DNA of 64,000 nt, taken from contig NZ_FOCL01000017.1 of assembly GCF_900110105.1 (NCBI RefSeq), positions 1-64,000 of the forward strand. The letters run 5' to 3'. Source of the DNA: Mucilaginibacter gossypiicola. GTDB lineage: Bacteria > Bacteroidota > Bacteroidia > Sphingobacteriales > Sphingobacteriaceae. The position numbers were made by a program, and so were the translations under genes. The first letter of the stretch is position 1, and the number at the start of each line of letters is the position of its first letter. Shown here piece by piece: positions 8,174 through 17,796 of the stretch. Under the pieces are notes generated by a model. That model did no database searches. It saw nothing but the letters and a program-made list of their open reading frames with translations, and was not told the DNA's origin.

Positions 8174-11100
8174 TTATAAATTAACATTCAAGCCAATATT
8201 GTACACCTTTTGGATCGGGTAGTTAAATCCATTGCTGCCCAGTTCAGGATCCCACAGTTTAAATGAGCTCCAGGTAATTAGGTTGAGGCCATTAACGTAT
8301 AACCTCAAGCTGCGTAAGCCCAGTCTTTTTGATACCGATGCAGGCAAGGTATACCCAAACTCGGCCGACTTAAGCCGCATGAATGCACCATTGCGTAGCC
8401 ACCAGGTACTTGGCTGCAAGTTATTTTCAATGATGTTGCGGGTTGTTCCTAAACGCGGGTAAGTGGCGTACAGGTCCTGATGCTCTTCGCTCCAGTGGCT
8501 ATCTGCAAATTGTTGTAATAATTGAGTATTTCCATATATATAGTCCTCTGTACTTTGTACAAATGGGCTAACCTGGTTAGGGTCCACAAAGAATGAAACC
8601 CTTGCCTGCCCCTGGAAAAATGCTGAAAGATCAAAGTTTTTGTATTGCGCAGATACACCGTAGCCATAAACAATTTCCGGAACCTGGGGATAACCAATAA
8701 AAGTTTCGTCGCGGCTGTCAATAACACCGTCGCCATTCAAGTCGCGGTATTTAATATCGCCGCCCCTTGGTGCTTTACCTGTAGTTGAAAAAATCTGGGT
8801 TGGTGATGCAGCAGCTTCTGCATCGTCAACAAATAACCTGTCGGCGATATACCCATACCCAATACGGATAGGTTGACCAACAAAATGCCTATATGCCTCC
8901 GGGTAGTTAGGCTCCTCGTAATAAGTATACTTATCGGTTGCCAGGGTAAAATTACCCCGTCCGGAAATAAGCCAGGAACTTCCGATGCTTTGCTTATAGT
9001 CAAATGAAAGATCGATACCTTTTGAGTTGGCTTTACCTAAATTGGCATAGATATCGGCCTCAAGCCCCGACGTACTTGGAATGTATGACCGTTTTTGCAG
9101 GATGTTGTACCTGTTGTAATTATAAAACTCGGCAGTGATATTCAGGTTCTTGAACAAGGTCATCTCCAGCGCAAGGTTGGCCTGCTTTGAGGTTTCCCAG
9201 GTTACGTTAGGATCGGGATAGTTAAGTATAGTAGCGCCGTTATGTGCGTATCCTGCGTTTGTACCAAAGGCCGCATAAGCCCCACCGTTAAGGTTTACAT
9301 TTGACGCATAAAAGAAACGCCTGTCGCTGATGGCATCATTACCCACCAAACCATAACTGCCTCTTATTTTTACCCTCGTAAAAATATCAGCCAGCGGCTC
9401 AAAAAACTTTTCGCCTGATACAAGCCAGCCGCCACCAATGGTTGGAAAAAAGCCGTAGCGATGTTCGGTAGAAAACCTTTCGGAACCATTATAGCCGAAG
9501 TTAAACTCCAAAAAATATTTACTCTTGAAATTATACCCTGCCCGGCCGGCAACACCGAGGTTACGGTGAGGTAAGGCATATTGTAAATCAGGCTGTTTGG
9601 TCACCGGATTAATAGCGTTAGAATAAACCGTTTGCTGCCGGGTTAACACCATGGTTGCCGATACATTATGGTCACCAAACTGCCTGGCGTAATCAAAGTT
9701 GCCCTGCAAATAGATCTGATTACTGATAACTGGTGTACCTGGAAAATAAGACAGGTACTCTTTAGCATCGTTGGGGTCCTGGTTTAGCCATACCAGCGAG
9801 TAGGTGTTGTTTACTTTATCATAGCTGCCAACATTGTAATAGAACGGATTATACCCGTAATTGGCATCAAAGTAAGAATACCTGTTGGTACTGAAGATGC
9901 CATGAAAGTTTAAGCCTTTGGTAATAAAATCAAAACCCTGGTTAAGCTCAATTTGTGCCAGCACCCTTGACTCTGATGAGGTTTTATGCCCTCTTAACAA
10001 CAATGCATAAGGATTGTTGTAAGGCACTCCCTTCTCTGCCGGGGCTCCGAACAAAATGTGTTTGGTATCGCGGTTAGCTGAATCGGCAGGAAAATAGGCT
10101 GGGAATAATACAGGGCTGGTATGCAGCGCAATTTTGTAAACATCCGAGTTAAAGGACCCATCTGTTGTGAGCGGCCCTGCATACTCACTAAACGTGCCTG
10201 AAAATCTCAATACCAATTCAGTACTTTTAGTTAGATTGAGGTTAACGTTTGAACGTAACTGGTAATTCTGAAATTTTATGTTATTACTGTTGTTATTGGC
10301 AGGGTCTTCAACCAAATTACCATGGTCAAGGTTGTATGAACCAGCTACATAATAACGGGCAAAGGGTGTACCACCGCTAATACTTAAGTTACCCCGTTGG
10401 GTTGATGTACGCTTTTTTAACAGCATACTGAGCCAATCTACCGCAGGGTATACATACGGATTATAGCCCGGTCCTTTAGCCAAAGTATTTTGGGTATTGA
10501 TGATCTTATCCGGATCAAAAGGCGTTGGCTGATACGGATCACGCGATAATGTAGCCTCATTAAAAAGGTTCATGTAGGTGATAGGATCAGCTATTTTAAG
10601 CGACTGTGTATTTTGAGATATTGAATTTTCTGCACGAAAACTGATCTGTGGTTTGCCTATTTTACCCTGTTTGGTTGCTACCAAAATTACACCATTAGCA
10701 CCGCGTGCACCATACAAAGCTGTAGCACTCGCATCTTTGAGGATAGAGAAACTGGCAATATCATCAACCTGCAAGCGTGCGAGATCATTGGTGGTAAGCT
10801 CGATATTATCGATCAGGATGAGTGGGTCAACCTTGTAACCAAAGGTGGTTACCCCCCTGATAAAGAACTGGGCGTTATCCTGCCCTGGCTGCCCCGTTCC
10901 CTGGAAGGCGATGATACCTGCAGCCTGTCCGGCCAGTGCAGTGGTCAGGTTACTTGCCGGAATTTTAAGCTCCGCAGGTTTAACGGTAGTTACCGAACCG
11001 ACAATGGCTTCCTTACGTTCCTTTTTACCGTAAGCGGTAATTACAACCTCTTCGGCCTGTCTTACATCCTCAACCAAAACAACATTAAACAGTTTATTGT

Positions 11101-11692
11101 CGGGAGTTACAGTAAAGGTTTGGGTAACAAAGCCAACAAACGATACCCGGATCACCGAGCCGCTTTTTACATCGAGAATGAACTTGCCATTGTTATCGGA
11201 TACCGTACCTCGTTTGGCGTCATTAACTACGGTGATACTTACACCAGGCAGCGTTACACCTTTTGCATCACGCACGGTACCGGTTACGGTAATATCGGCT
11301 ATGTTTTCGCCAGGACTATTATTGTCCCCCCCGGGCGCTTCTTTAATAATGACCGATTTACCATCTATGGTATAAGTCAAAGCGGAGTTTTTGAGGCTGA
11401 TCTTCAGTACTTCTTCAAGCGGGGTGTTCTGAAAATTAACATCCAGCGCCGGCACATTTTTTATGCTTTTTGCCGACCAGAACAGGTTATAACCTGTTTG
11501 CTTATTTATTTCATTGAATATTTGTTTAAGCGTTGCATCATTCTGTTTATAAGTGATTTTTTGTGAAAAAACCGCTGCACTTGCCTGCATGAATGCCAGG
11601 AAGAGTATAAACGTCGTTATCTTCATGATGAGCAGAAATTTCTTAGGGTAGCACGAAGGCGTACAAATGTTTGTAGTAAAAATTTTATACAT
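8174..11692 (-). CDS. SusC/RagA-family TonB-linked outer-membrane transporter with STN domain (locus A)
   Basis: Outer-membrane importer of 1172 residues. It has a long leader typical of sphingobacterial SusC (signal core ends at AVFSQ), an STN domain (about 45-120), a carboxypeptidase-like beta domain (about 137-210, RDAKGVTLPGVSITV), a plug (about 225-345) with the family signature ALYGARGANGVI near residue 329, and a C-terminal beta barrel. The STN domain lets it signal to the FecR encoded just upstream. An internal ATG at 11626 would also give a signal peptide, but the longer leader resembles those of the other SusC proteins here. It is translated just before susD. Confidence 0.95.
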   Translation of the reverse strand: MYKIFTTNICTPSCYPKKFLLIMKITTFILFLAFMQASAAVFSQKITYKQNDATLKQIFNEINKQTGYNLFWSAKSIKNVPALDVNFQNTPLEEVLKISLKNSALTYTIDGKSVIIKEAPGGDNNSPGENIADITVTGTVRDAKGVTLPGVSITVVNDAKRGTVSDNNGKFILDVKSGSVIRVSFVGFVTQTFTVTPDNKLFNVVLVEDVRQAEEVVITAYGKKERKEAIVGSVTTVKPAELKIPASNLTTALAGQAAGIIAFQGTGQPGQDNAQFFIRGVTTFGYKVDPLILIDNIELTTNDLARLQVDDIASFSILKDASATALYGARGANGVILVATKQGKIGKPQISFRAENSISQNTQSLKIADPITYMNLFNEATLSRDPYQPTPFDPDKIINTQNTLAKGPGYNPYVYPAVDWLSMLLKKRTSTQRGNLSISGGTPFARYYVAGSYNLDHGNLVEDPANNNSNNIKFQNYQLRSNVNLNLTKSTELVLRFSGTFSEYAGPLTTDGSFNSDVYKIALHTSPVLFPAYFPADSANRDTKHILFGAPAEKGVPYNNPYALLLRGHKTSSESRVLAQIELNQGFDFITKGLNFHGIFSTNRYSYFDANYGYNPFYYNVGSYDKVNNTYSLVWLNQDPNDAKEYLSYFPGTPVISNQIYLQGNFDYARQFGDHNVSATMVLTRQQTVYSNAINPVTKQPDLQYALPHRNLGVAGRAGYNFKSKYFLEFNFGYNGSERFSTEHRYGFFPTIGGGWLVSGEKFFEPLADIFTRVKIRGSYGLVGNDAISDRRFFYASNVNLNGGAYAAFGTNAGYAHNGATILNYPDPNVTWETSKQANLALEMTLFKNLNITAEFYNYNRYNILQKRSYIPSTSGLEADIYANLGKANSKGIDLSFDYKQSIGSSWLISGRGNFTLATDKYTYYEEPNYPEAYRHFVGQPIRIGYGYIADRLFVDDAEAAASPTQIFSTTGKAPRGGDIKYRDLNGDGVIDSRDETFIGYPQVPEIVYGYGVSAQYKNFDLSAFFQGQARVSFFVDPNQVSPFVQSTEDYIYGNTQLLQQFADSHWSEEHQDLYATYPRLGTTRNIIENNLQPSTWWLRNGAFMRLKSAEFGYTLPASVSKRLGLRSLRLYVNGLNLITWSSFKLWDPELGSNGFNYPIQKVYNIGLNVNL

Positions 11693-11761
11693 TTGTTAAA
11701 GGCTGTTTTAAGTTGAAATGTTACGACAATTACATTCAGGTTTTAAAAAGCTGATTGGAGC

Positions 11762-11782
11762 AGGGGCATCGGAAGTGCCTCT
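11762..11782 (-). terminator. Imperfect hairpin between fecR and susC (locus A)
   Basis: AGGGGCA and TGCCTCT flank a seven-base loop (TCGGAAG on the plus strand), giving a seven-pair stem with one mismatch on the minus-strand RNA. A T-rich stretch lies about 15 bases further. It sits 71 bases before the susC start at 11692. It may separate the sigma-fecR transcript from the susCD transcript or tune read-through. Confidence 0.4.
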
Positions 11783-11880
11783 GTTCTGCTTTTTATAAAC
11801 CGCTGATCTGCTTTAAGCTATGGGTAGGTATTGGTTTTTCTCATACTTTTTTGTTTAGTTTAAATTGGTTATTGGGGCGG

Positions 11881-13029
11881 TTATTTTTTCTTGCTGATAG
11901 TTATGGTATTACCCTGTATGCTAAACCTGGCATCACCAGTTTGCTCCATCATTTTTAACAGGGTTGTGATGCTGGCAAAGCGGGTAGTTACAGCGCCAAA
12001 TGTTTCGGTTTTCAAACTCTGATCTTCAAAAACAACCTCTACATTGTACCAGCGGGATACGCTGCGCATAATGTTTTCCAGCTTTTCGTCATCAAAATTG
12101 AAATAGCCATTTTTCCAGGCTACGGCCTCGGTGGTATTTGCTTCGCTTACGTCAAGGGTGTTAGTTAGTTTGGCCTGCTGACCCGGAATTAATACGGTGC
12201 TCTTGCTGGCGGCAGTTACCCGTACCGATCCTTGTAATAATGTTGTTTTGGTAACAGCATCGTCGGTATAGGCGTTTACGTTAAAGTGGGTACCCAATAC
12301 TTCAACCGTTTGGCGGTTGGTTACTACCCTAAACGGTAGCTCCTTATTATGGCTAACTTCAAAGTAAGCTTCGCCTGCTAATTCAACCCTGCGCTCATTA
12401 TGGTTAACAAAGCTTACAGGAAATTTCAATGACGAATAAGCATTAAGCCAAACTTTAGAGCCATCAGGTAATACAACCTGATATTGCCCGCCCTTCGGGG
12501 TTTCGATGGTATTAAACGCATCAAGCTCAGTACCAGACGATGCACCTGACAGGTTTTCCCTGCCCGTTATGGTGTATACCAATTGCCCATTGGCAGCTTT
12601 GGTTACCTTGATTCCGTTTTGATTGGCAATCTGACCATTGTTTGCGTCAGTTAGGGAGATCTTTTTTCCATTAGCTAAAGTGAGGATGGCTTTATTGCCG
12701 CCCGGATGGATATTTGATTGAGCAACACGACGAGGAAAATTTTCATGGTCTGTTGTAAGCATCCGGGTAATGAACAAACCAGCCATACCCAATATTAATA
12801 CAGCAGCTGCTGCCGCCACCCACCTGAAGATGGGTTTCGGTTTAGCAGGTTTGGTTTCCCGGTTAAGTCGCGCAAGTATAGCCTCACCTGCCAGCTCTTC
12901 ACTTTCGGGAAATTCGGCGTCCTGGTATGCGTTTTCACGATACCATTTCAATAATTCTTCACGCTCGGCTACTGTAGCAGTATTATCCCGATACTTTTTA
13001 ATTAAAATGTAGATACGTTCCTGGTCCAA
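11881..13029 (-). CDS. FecR-family anti-sigma factor (locus A)
   Basis: 382-residue inner-membrane anti-sigma regulator. The cytoplasmic N-terminal segment (about 1-68) is followed by a transmembrane helix (about 69-91, WVAAAAAVLILGMAGLFI). Next come the periplasmic FecR domain (about 105-290, with TPKGGQYQVVLPDGSKVWLN and LGTHFNVNAY) and a C-terminal DUF4974-type STN-contact domain (about 305-382). It relays substrate binding from the SusC at 8174-11692 to the sigma factor at 13247-13837. The 217-base gap to the sigma gene is unusually open and may hold its own promoter. Confidence 0.93.
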   Translation of the reverse strand: MDQERIYILIKKYRDNTATVAEREELLKWYRENAYQDAEFPESEELAGEAILARLNRETKPAKPKPIFRWVAAAAAVLILGMAGLFITRMLTTDHENFPRRVAQSNIHPGGNKAILTLANGKKISLTDANNGQIANQNGIKVTKAANGQLVYTITGRENLSGASSGTELDAFNTIETPKGGQYQVVLPDGSKVWLNAYSSLKFPVSFVNHNERRVELAGEAYFEVSHNKELPFRVVTNRQTVEVLGTHFNVNAYTDDAVTKTTLLQGSVRVTAASKSTVLIPGQQAKLTNTLDVSEANTTEAVAWKNGYFNFDDEKLENIMRSVSRWYNVEVVFEDQSLKTETFGAVTTRFASITTLLKMMEQTGDARFSIQGNTITISKKK

Positions 13030-13246
13030 TTGGTTTTGGTGCTTATATACGGGTGTACCGTGAAAGCAACCTAACCCTACATTGGTTTTAGATTTTTTTT
13101 AAGTTTTTATAGAAATGCCTGACATGCATCTGTTGCAAGACAGGAACGAATGAATTTGTGAAGAGAGATGTATCTATCTACCTTGAAAAGAAAAATGTAA
13201 TTTAAAACGAGTAAGCGACCGAGAAATGATAAAAAGAGGTTCTATT

Positions 13247-13837
13247 TTACTTCCGAAACGAAATAATAGTATGCAATACCACCACAATACTCCAACCGTA
13301 ATTCTTCAGCTCGCCACGAATAATTTTTAGCGCCCGGGTCAGGTTAGCCTCTACCCCTTTCTCGCTGATTGCAATTTTTTCGGCTATCTCATTGTTCTTC
13401 AAACCAAGTTCCCGGCTGTAGTGGAAAACCAAGCGGCATTTTTCGGGCATTTCCTCTACAATGCCATTGATATACTCCTGCAAAAAAAGTGCATCGAGCT
13501 TGTGTTCATCATGGGTGACATCGGTAAATTCGTAATTTTCTTTGGCAAGGTCGGCGCGATGTTTTTCGCGATGATAATATTTAAATACGCTGAATTTCAC
13601 CGCAGTTGCCAGGAAAGCAGCAACGCTTTGTATTTCAATAGCAGCCCGGCGCTCCCATAATGATAAAAAAACCTCGTGAACAAGATCTTTGGCTATGGCC
13701 GTATCCTTGCTGTGGTTCCAGGCAATAGCGAGCATTTTTTTCCAGTAGCGCTGATAAATTTCAGTAAATGCACCGTGATCGTTTGCCTGCAGCAAACAGG
13801 TTAGCTCCTGATCTGTATATGCGCTGTACTTCGACAT
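13247..13837 (-). CDS. ECF RNA polymerase sigma factor (locus A)
   Basis: 196-residue sigma-70 family ECF protein of the Bacteroides expansion type. Region 2 lies at about 24-90 (FTEIYQRYWKKMLAIAW, DLVHEVFLSLWE) and region 4 at about 125-180 (MPEKCRLVFHYSRELGLKNNEIAE). The C-terminal tail is hydrophobic, a common feature of this group. It would be held by the FecR encoded downstream and would transcribe the locus A susCD operon. A near-consensus -7 box (CATATTTG on the minus strand, 13918-13925, seven of eight matches to TAnnTTTG) lies about 80 bases upstream. Confidence 0.93.
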   Translation of the reverse strand: MSKYSAYTDQELTCLLQANDHGAFTEIYQRYWKKMLAIAWNHSKDTAIAKDLVHEVFLSLWERRAAIEIQSVAAFLATAVKFSVFKYYHREKHRADLAKENYEFTDVTHDEHKLDALFLQEYINGIVEEMPEKCRLVFHYSRELGLKNNEIAEKIAISEKGVEANLTRALKIIRGELKNYGWSIVVVLHTIISFRK

Positions 13838-14191
13838 TAGGCCCGCTCCGGCGATTCTCCCTGTTATAATTGGTTATCGGCTTATGTCACAGCGGGAACT
13901 GCTTCAAAATCCGGCTACAAATATGCAATATAATTTCAATCCAAAAACTATTTTGTGATTTATCGGTAATTCGGTTCTCTGCGGCAGGTATAACACACAG
14001 CTCCGGCATCGTTCATCAACAATAACTAAGTACCGGCACTCTCCGTTAGTATCTCCTGAGATACCTGTTAATTAAAAAACACATAACCGGGGCTTTTATT
14101 AAAATCACCGCAGTTATGTGTTTTCTTAAATTTATGAATTCCTCGTTATTGGCTTTATTTACATTTCAGATGCGCGTATCTATTCAAAATG
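13838..14191. other. Intergenic region between locus B 3' end and locus A sigma gene
   Basis: 354 bases without a gene. It holds the terminator of locus B (14076-14124), a small inverted repeat GTATCTC-CT-GAGATAC (14049-14064), and the putative -7 box for the locus A sigma gene (13918-13925). I see no RNA gene or short coding frame with support. Confidence 0.5.
14076..14124 (-). terminator. Terminator of the locus B operon
   Basis: A 12-base perfect stem (AAAACACATAAC with its complement) closes a 25-base loop. On the minus strand it is followed by TTTTTTAATT. It begins 67 bases after the GH2 stop codon at 14192, as expected for the end of the galactan operon. Confidence 0.75.
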
Positions 14192-16540
14192 TTATTGAGC
14201 AACTAAAAATGCAGTCTTTAAACCATCAGTAGAAGCCGAAAGCTCAGTTTTACCGGGTTTTGAGCCAGCCTTAATCAAAAATGCCGCAACCCCGGCTTCC
14301 GCCTTTACTTCTTCCGCTCCAATTACTTCTCCTCCGCCCTTCAGGTTTAACTTGATCAGGTTGGTTGCGTCCGGAATAACGGTACCTTTTTCATCAGTTA
14401 CCGAAGCGTAAACAAACACTACATCATTTTTACCTGCCGCAAATGTTTTACCGCTGTAATCAACCGTTAACTTAATCTGCAACGGTTTTCCGGGTGTTCT
14501 GCGTTCGGTAGTAGTTACTACCTGCCCACTGATATACCCCTTTGCAGTTAAGGTGCCTGGACTGTAAGCTATATTAAAAGTAAATGGAGCGTGTTTAAGG
14601 TTATTACTCATTACGTCTACATCCGGCTTTTGCTTAGTTACCAATTTGCCGTTCAGGAACAATTCTACCTCATCACAATTGCTATATATCTTTACACTTT
14701 GGGTTGCCTGATTATTCCAGTAATTGGCGATAAACAACATCGGCTTGCTTTCGTCAGCGTCCCTTTGGCTTTGGTAAAAGTAATAGGCAAACTTCGGCAG
14801 CCTGAAAATATCCATAATACCCGATGATTCAATATCAGGTGCATAGCCCCGTTTATAATCAAACATGAGCCAGTTGGCATCACCGGTAATTTTTCCGTTA
14901 AGGTTATCGTTATGTGATTCCTGGAAGTTTAAAGCCTGCTGCAGCATCCGTTTTTCACCATCACTGCGCAGCTGGCGTGATGTCTTTTCCTGATCAGTAA
15001 GATCTTTATACTGGGTTTGGTTAAAGCCTGCGTTTTGGGCATAGTATTCCCAGTCGCCATATTCGGCAATCAGGATAGGTTTCTGGTTAAACTTTTTCCA
15101 ATAATCAGGCGCTTTGGCGTGCTGACGGGCGGGAATAAATACGTCATAAACCGCATTCATCCAACCGCAAGTATAGGTATCGGCATAAGGCAATTCCTGG
15201 TGAACAATAGCATGCGCCTTTTCCATATAATCCTGCTTCATGTCGGTTTCATTAAGCGAGGCTTCCCACAAAATGATGGACGGGTGGTTCCTGTCGCGGT
15301 GCAGCATATCGGTAATGGCTTGCAAGCTGTTCTTTTGAAAAGTTTCATCACCAAAAAACTGCCAGCCGGGTGTCGAGTCCATCACAAAAATGCCCAACTC
15401 ATCGCAGGCGTTTAAAAAGGCTGGCGAAGGCGGATAATGAGAACAACGTACAAAATCAAAACCGGCCTGTTTTATTTTATAAGCATCACGATATTGGGCA
15501 TTATCGCTCAGGGCATAACCCACATAAGGATATTCCTGGTGACGGTTGGTGCCACGTAATACGTATTTGCTGCCATTAAGGTAGAAACCATCTGCCTTGA
15601 AGCTGATTTGCCTGATACCGGTTTTTATCGATACCGAATCAAGCAGTACGCCATTGCTTTCAACACCTACTACCACTTTATACAGGTACGGATGCACCGG
15701 CGACCACAGCGCAGGTTTTGCGATACTGATACTTTGTTCAAAAGTGTTGCTCCCATTTGGTTTGATAACCGCTGCCGGCATATTAAGTGCCCCAACAGCT
15801 TTTCCTGAAGCATCATAAAGAGTGGCTTTTAATTGAACTGCTTGCTTTATGGCGTGATCATTTTGTACCTGTACTTTGATATTTAAGCGGGCGCTGTTTG
15901 CCGAGATGTTATCATAGTGCAGCAATACCCCGCCACCATTCACCTGCCCGGCATTAACCGCATCGGTTATATAAACCTTATTTTTTTTGATAAGCCAGGC
16001 ATTGCGATAGATGCCGCTGTAAAAGTTAAAATCAAGATCTTTAATAGGCTTACCGGGCGGAATTACAGGATTATCATGGTTATTAAGCCTGATAAGCAGG
16101 CAGTTTTCTTTACCATACAAAGCTTTATCGCTGATATCGATATAAACGGGCAGATAACCGCCAATATGTGTTTGCAGGTGTTTCCCATTCAAATAAACAT
16201 CGGCCAGGTTCATGGCTGCATCTATGCGGATGGCAATATATTTACCGGCATCGCTTTTATCCAGCGTAAAAAACTTGCGGTAAAAACAAATGCCCTGCCA
16301 TTGCTGGGCAATTTTAATAACCGGCTCAATATTGGCAGTATGCGGCAGGCTCACCTGTTGCCATGATGAAGCACCTGCATGGCTAAAAAGTTGGTCATTG
16401 ATACTGGTATCTGCGTTTTTTACAAACTGCCAGTTATTATTAAAAGGGGTAACAGCTATTTTTTTATCGCCTTTGCTTTGTGCTTTCACGGCTGCAACCG
16501 TGCAGGCAGCGGCAAGGGCCAACAGAATAATTTTCTTCAT
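14192..16540 (-). CDS. GH2 beta-galactosidase (galactan locus)
   Basis: 782-residue secreted GH2 enzyme with a signal peptide ending near VKA-Q21. It has a sugar-binding jelly roll (about 30-205), an Ig-like domain, and a TIM barrel with acid/base E431 (SLNETD) and nucleophile E493 (LIAEYGDWEYY). DUF4982-like and Big/invasin-like C-terminal domains follow (about 605-782). Lack of a lipobox suggests a periplasmic enzyme. It is the last gene of the galactan operon, 10 bases after a GH53 gene, so it most likely releases galactose from the galacto-oligosaccharides made by the three GH53 enzymes. Some GH2 enzymes of this shape act on other sugars, but the context favours beta-galactosidase. Confidence 0.88.
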   Translation of the reverse strand: MKKIILLALAAACTVAAVKAQSKGDKKIAVTPFNNNWQFVKNADTSINDQLFSHAGASSWQQVSLPHTANIEPVIKIAQQWQGICFYRKFFTLDKSDAGKYIAIRIDAAMNLADVYLNGKHLQTHIGGYLPVYIDISDKALYGKENCLLIRLNNHDNPVIPPGKPIKDLDFNFYSGIYRNAWLIKKNKVYITDAVNAGQVNGGGVLLHYDNISANSARLNIKVQVQNDHAIKQAVQLKATLYDASGKAVGALNMPAAVIKPNGSNTFEQSISIAKPALWSPVHPYLYKVVVGVESNGVLLDSVSIKTGIRQISFKADGFYLNGSKYVLRGTNRHQEYPYVGYALSDNAQYRDAYKIKQAGFDFVRCSHYPPSPAFLNACDELGIFVMDSTPGWQFFGDETFQKNSLQAITDMLHRDRNHPSIILWEASLNETDMKQDYMEKAHAIVHQELPYADTYTCGWMNAVYDVFIPARQHAKAPDYWKKFNQKPILIAEYGDWEYYAQNAGFNQTQYKDLTDQEKTSRQLRSDGEKRMLQQALNFQESHNDNLNGKITGDANWLMFDYKRGYAPDIESSGIMDIFRLPKFAYYFYQSQRDADESKPMLFIANYWNNQATQSVKIYSNCDEVELFLNGKLVTKQKPDVDVMSNNLKHAPFTFNIAYSPGTLTAKGYISGQVVTTTERRTPGKPLQIKLTVDYSGKTFAAGKNDVVFVYASVTDEKGTVIPDATNLIKLNLKGGGEVIGAEEVKAEAGVAAFLIKAGSKPGKTELSASTDGLKTAFLVAQ

Positions 16541-16550
16541 TTAGTGGAGC

Positions 16551-17576
16551 TTACTGGCTAATGTGGTATTGATTTTTGATGCTATCATAGGTAGCCATGT
16601 GCGCATTGGTATTGCCCTGTTTATCAACAAAGGTTTCGCCCCAGCTAAAGGGCTCCCAAATAAAAGTGCCTTTAACTTTATTACCGGGTAATGAAAAGGC
16701 TATATCATTTACCTCGCGTTTGTGCTGTGAATATTCAGCGACCATCACATCCTGCTTATAGCGGGTAGTCAGGCTGGTCAAATTATTTTTTAAGCTATCG
16801 GGCGTTCCATGCCATTCGGGATAATATGATTCGCCAATGATGTCGAAATTCACCCCGCGTTTAAGCATGTTATCAACAAAGTAAATGGATTCGGCATTTT
16901 GCCCTCCGCAGGCAATGTGCAGCATGATCCTGATGTTGCCGCTCACTTCTCTTACACCGCTGATACCTGCTTTTAAGAAACCGGCCAGTGTATCCAGGTT
17001 TTTCAGTCGGCCATCCGGCCATAAAATACCGTGGTTAATTTCGTTGCCAACCTGCACCATATCGGGCAGGGTGCCCTGTTTTTTAAGGGCCAGCAGGGTA
17101 AGCCGAGTAAATGCTTTTATAGAATCCTGCAATTGCTGGTTGTTGAGTTTTTTCCAGGCAGCAGGTTTGTATTGCTTACCAGGATCGGCCCAGGTATCGC
17201 TGTAATGAAAATCAAGTAAAAAGCCCATGCCGGCTTCTTTAATGCGCAAAGCCATCTTTTTGGTATCCTCCAACCCGCAATAGCCTTTTGCCGAGTAACC
17301 GCTATCAGCCTTTGGATTGTTGAAGATGCGGAGCCTTACATAGTTAAAGCCATGATCTTTCAAAATGGTAAAAGGGTCTTTACTTACGCCATTATCATTA
17401 AACTTGCGTCCTTCGGCCTCCAGCTGGGGGATAAAGGAAATATCGGCCCCCATAATCTGCTTAAACTTAACCGGAACATTTTTGGCCGGCGAATATTTAT
17501 AAGCCGATAATGCCCCGATACTTACCAGGCCAATTGCTATTAATACCAGTTTGCGTGTACTGATCTTCGTTTTCAT
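16551..17576 (-). CDS. GH53 endo-beta-1,4-galactanase, periplasmic copy
   Basis: Endo-galactanase that cleaves beta-1,4-galactan side chains of pectin. The frame extends upstream to 17789, but I place the start at ATG 17576: there the protein begins MKTKISTRK and runs into a hydrophobic signal/anchor, while the longer form would read through the palindromic repeat at 17611-17791. The mature part is a GH53 TIM barrel with RLRIFNNP, DFHYSDTWADPGKQ, acid/base E179 (GNEIN) and nucleophile E281 (VAEYSQ). There is no lipobox Cys, unlike the next two copies, so it probably works in the periplasm. It is the most divergent of the three copies. Confidence 0.92.
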   Translation of the reverse strand: MKTKISTRKLVLIAIGLVSIGALSAYKYSPAKNVPVKFKQIMGADISFIPQLEAEGRKFNDNGVSKDPFTILKDHGFNYVRLRIFNNPKADSGYSAKGYCGLEDTKKMALRIKEAGMGFLLDFHYSDTWADPGKQYKPAAWKKLNNQQLQDSIKAFTRLTLLALKKQGTLPDMVQVGNEINHGILWPDGRLKNLDTLAGFLKAGISGVREVSGNIRIMLHIACGGQNAESIYFVDNMLKRGVNFDIIGESYYPEWHGTPDSLKNNLTSLTTRYKQDVMVAEYSQHKREVNDIAFSLPGNKVKGTFIWEPFSWGETFVDKQGNTNAHMATYDSIKNQYHISQ

Positions 17577-17610
17577 ATAAATTGTGTTAATAATCAAAAT
17601 TACATAGTAA

Positions 17611-17791
17611 AATTGGTTGGGTGTATTTGTTGCTGCAATCAAAGTTTCGCCGCCGCTCGCCGCCGGGCGAGTGGCTATTATCTCCAGGCCTCTGGCCTGC
17701 TTTTTCCACGGCGGCCAAAGGCCGCTTAATAGTTGCCACTCGTCCGGAGGCGAGTGGCGGCAGAAGCCTTTATTAATACACCCAACCAATT
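17611..17791. repeat. Multi-arm palindromic element between two GH53 genes
   Basis: Outer arms of 17 bases match perfectly (17611-17627 with 17775-17791, AATTGGTTGGGTGTATT and its complement). Inside are a GCCGCC(G/A)CTCGCC pair, a GGCGAGTGGC / GCCACTCGTCC pair, and two small central hairpins built on AGGCC/GGCCT and GCGGCC/GGCCGC. The whole 181-base block is far more GC-rich than its surroundings and folds on either strand. It fills most of the 220-base gap between the GH53 genes ending at 17797 and starting at 17576. It may be a mobile palindromic repeat (MITE-like) or a strong attenuator. Confidence 0.8.
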
Positions 17792-17796
17792 AAATT

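Noticed and set aside
11120..11566. 148-residue plus-strand frame inside locus A susC
   Set aside because: Antisense to the STN and beta domains of SusC, which are strongly supported.
15917..16366. 149-residue plus-strand frame inside the galactan GH2 gene
   Set aside because: It is the antisense shadow of a clear GH2 jelly-roll coding region; no signal, motif or promoter of its own.
17577..17789. N-terminal extension of the periplasmic GH53 up to 17789
   Set aside because: The extension translates the GC-rich palindrome and would bury the signal sequence; the ATG at 17576 gives a normal exported protein.
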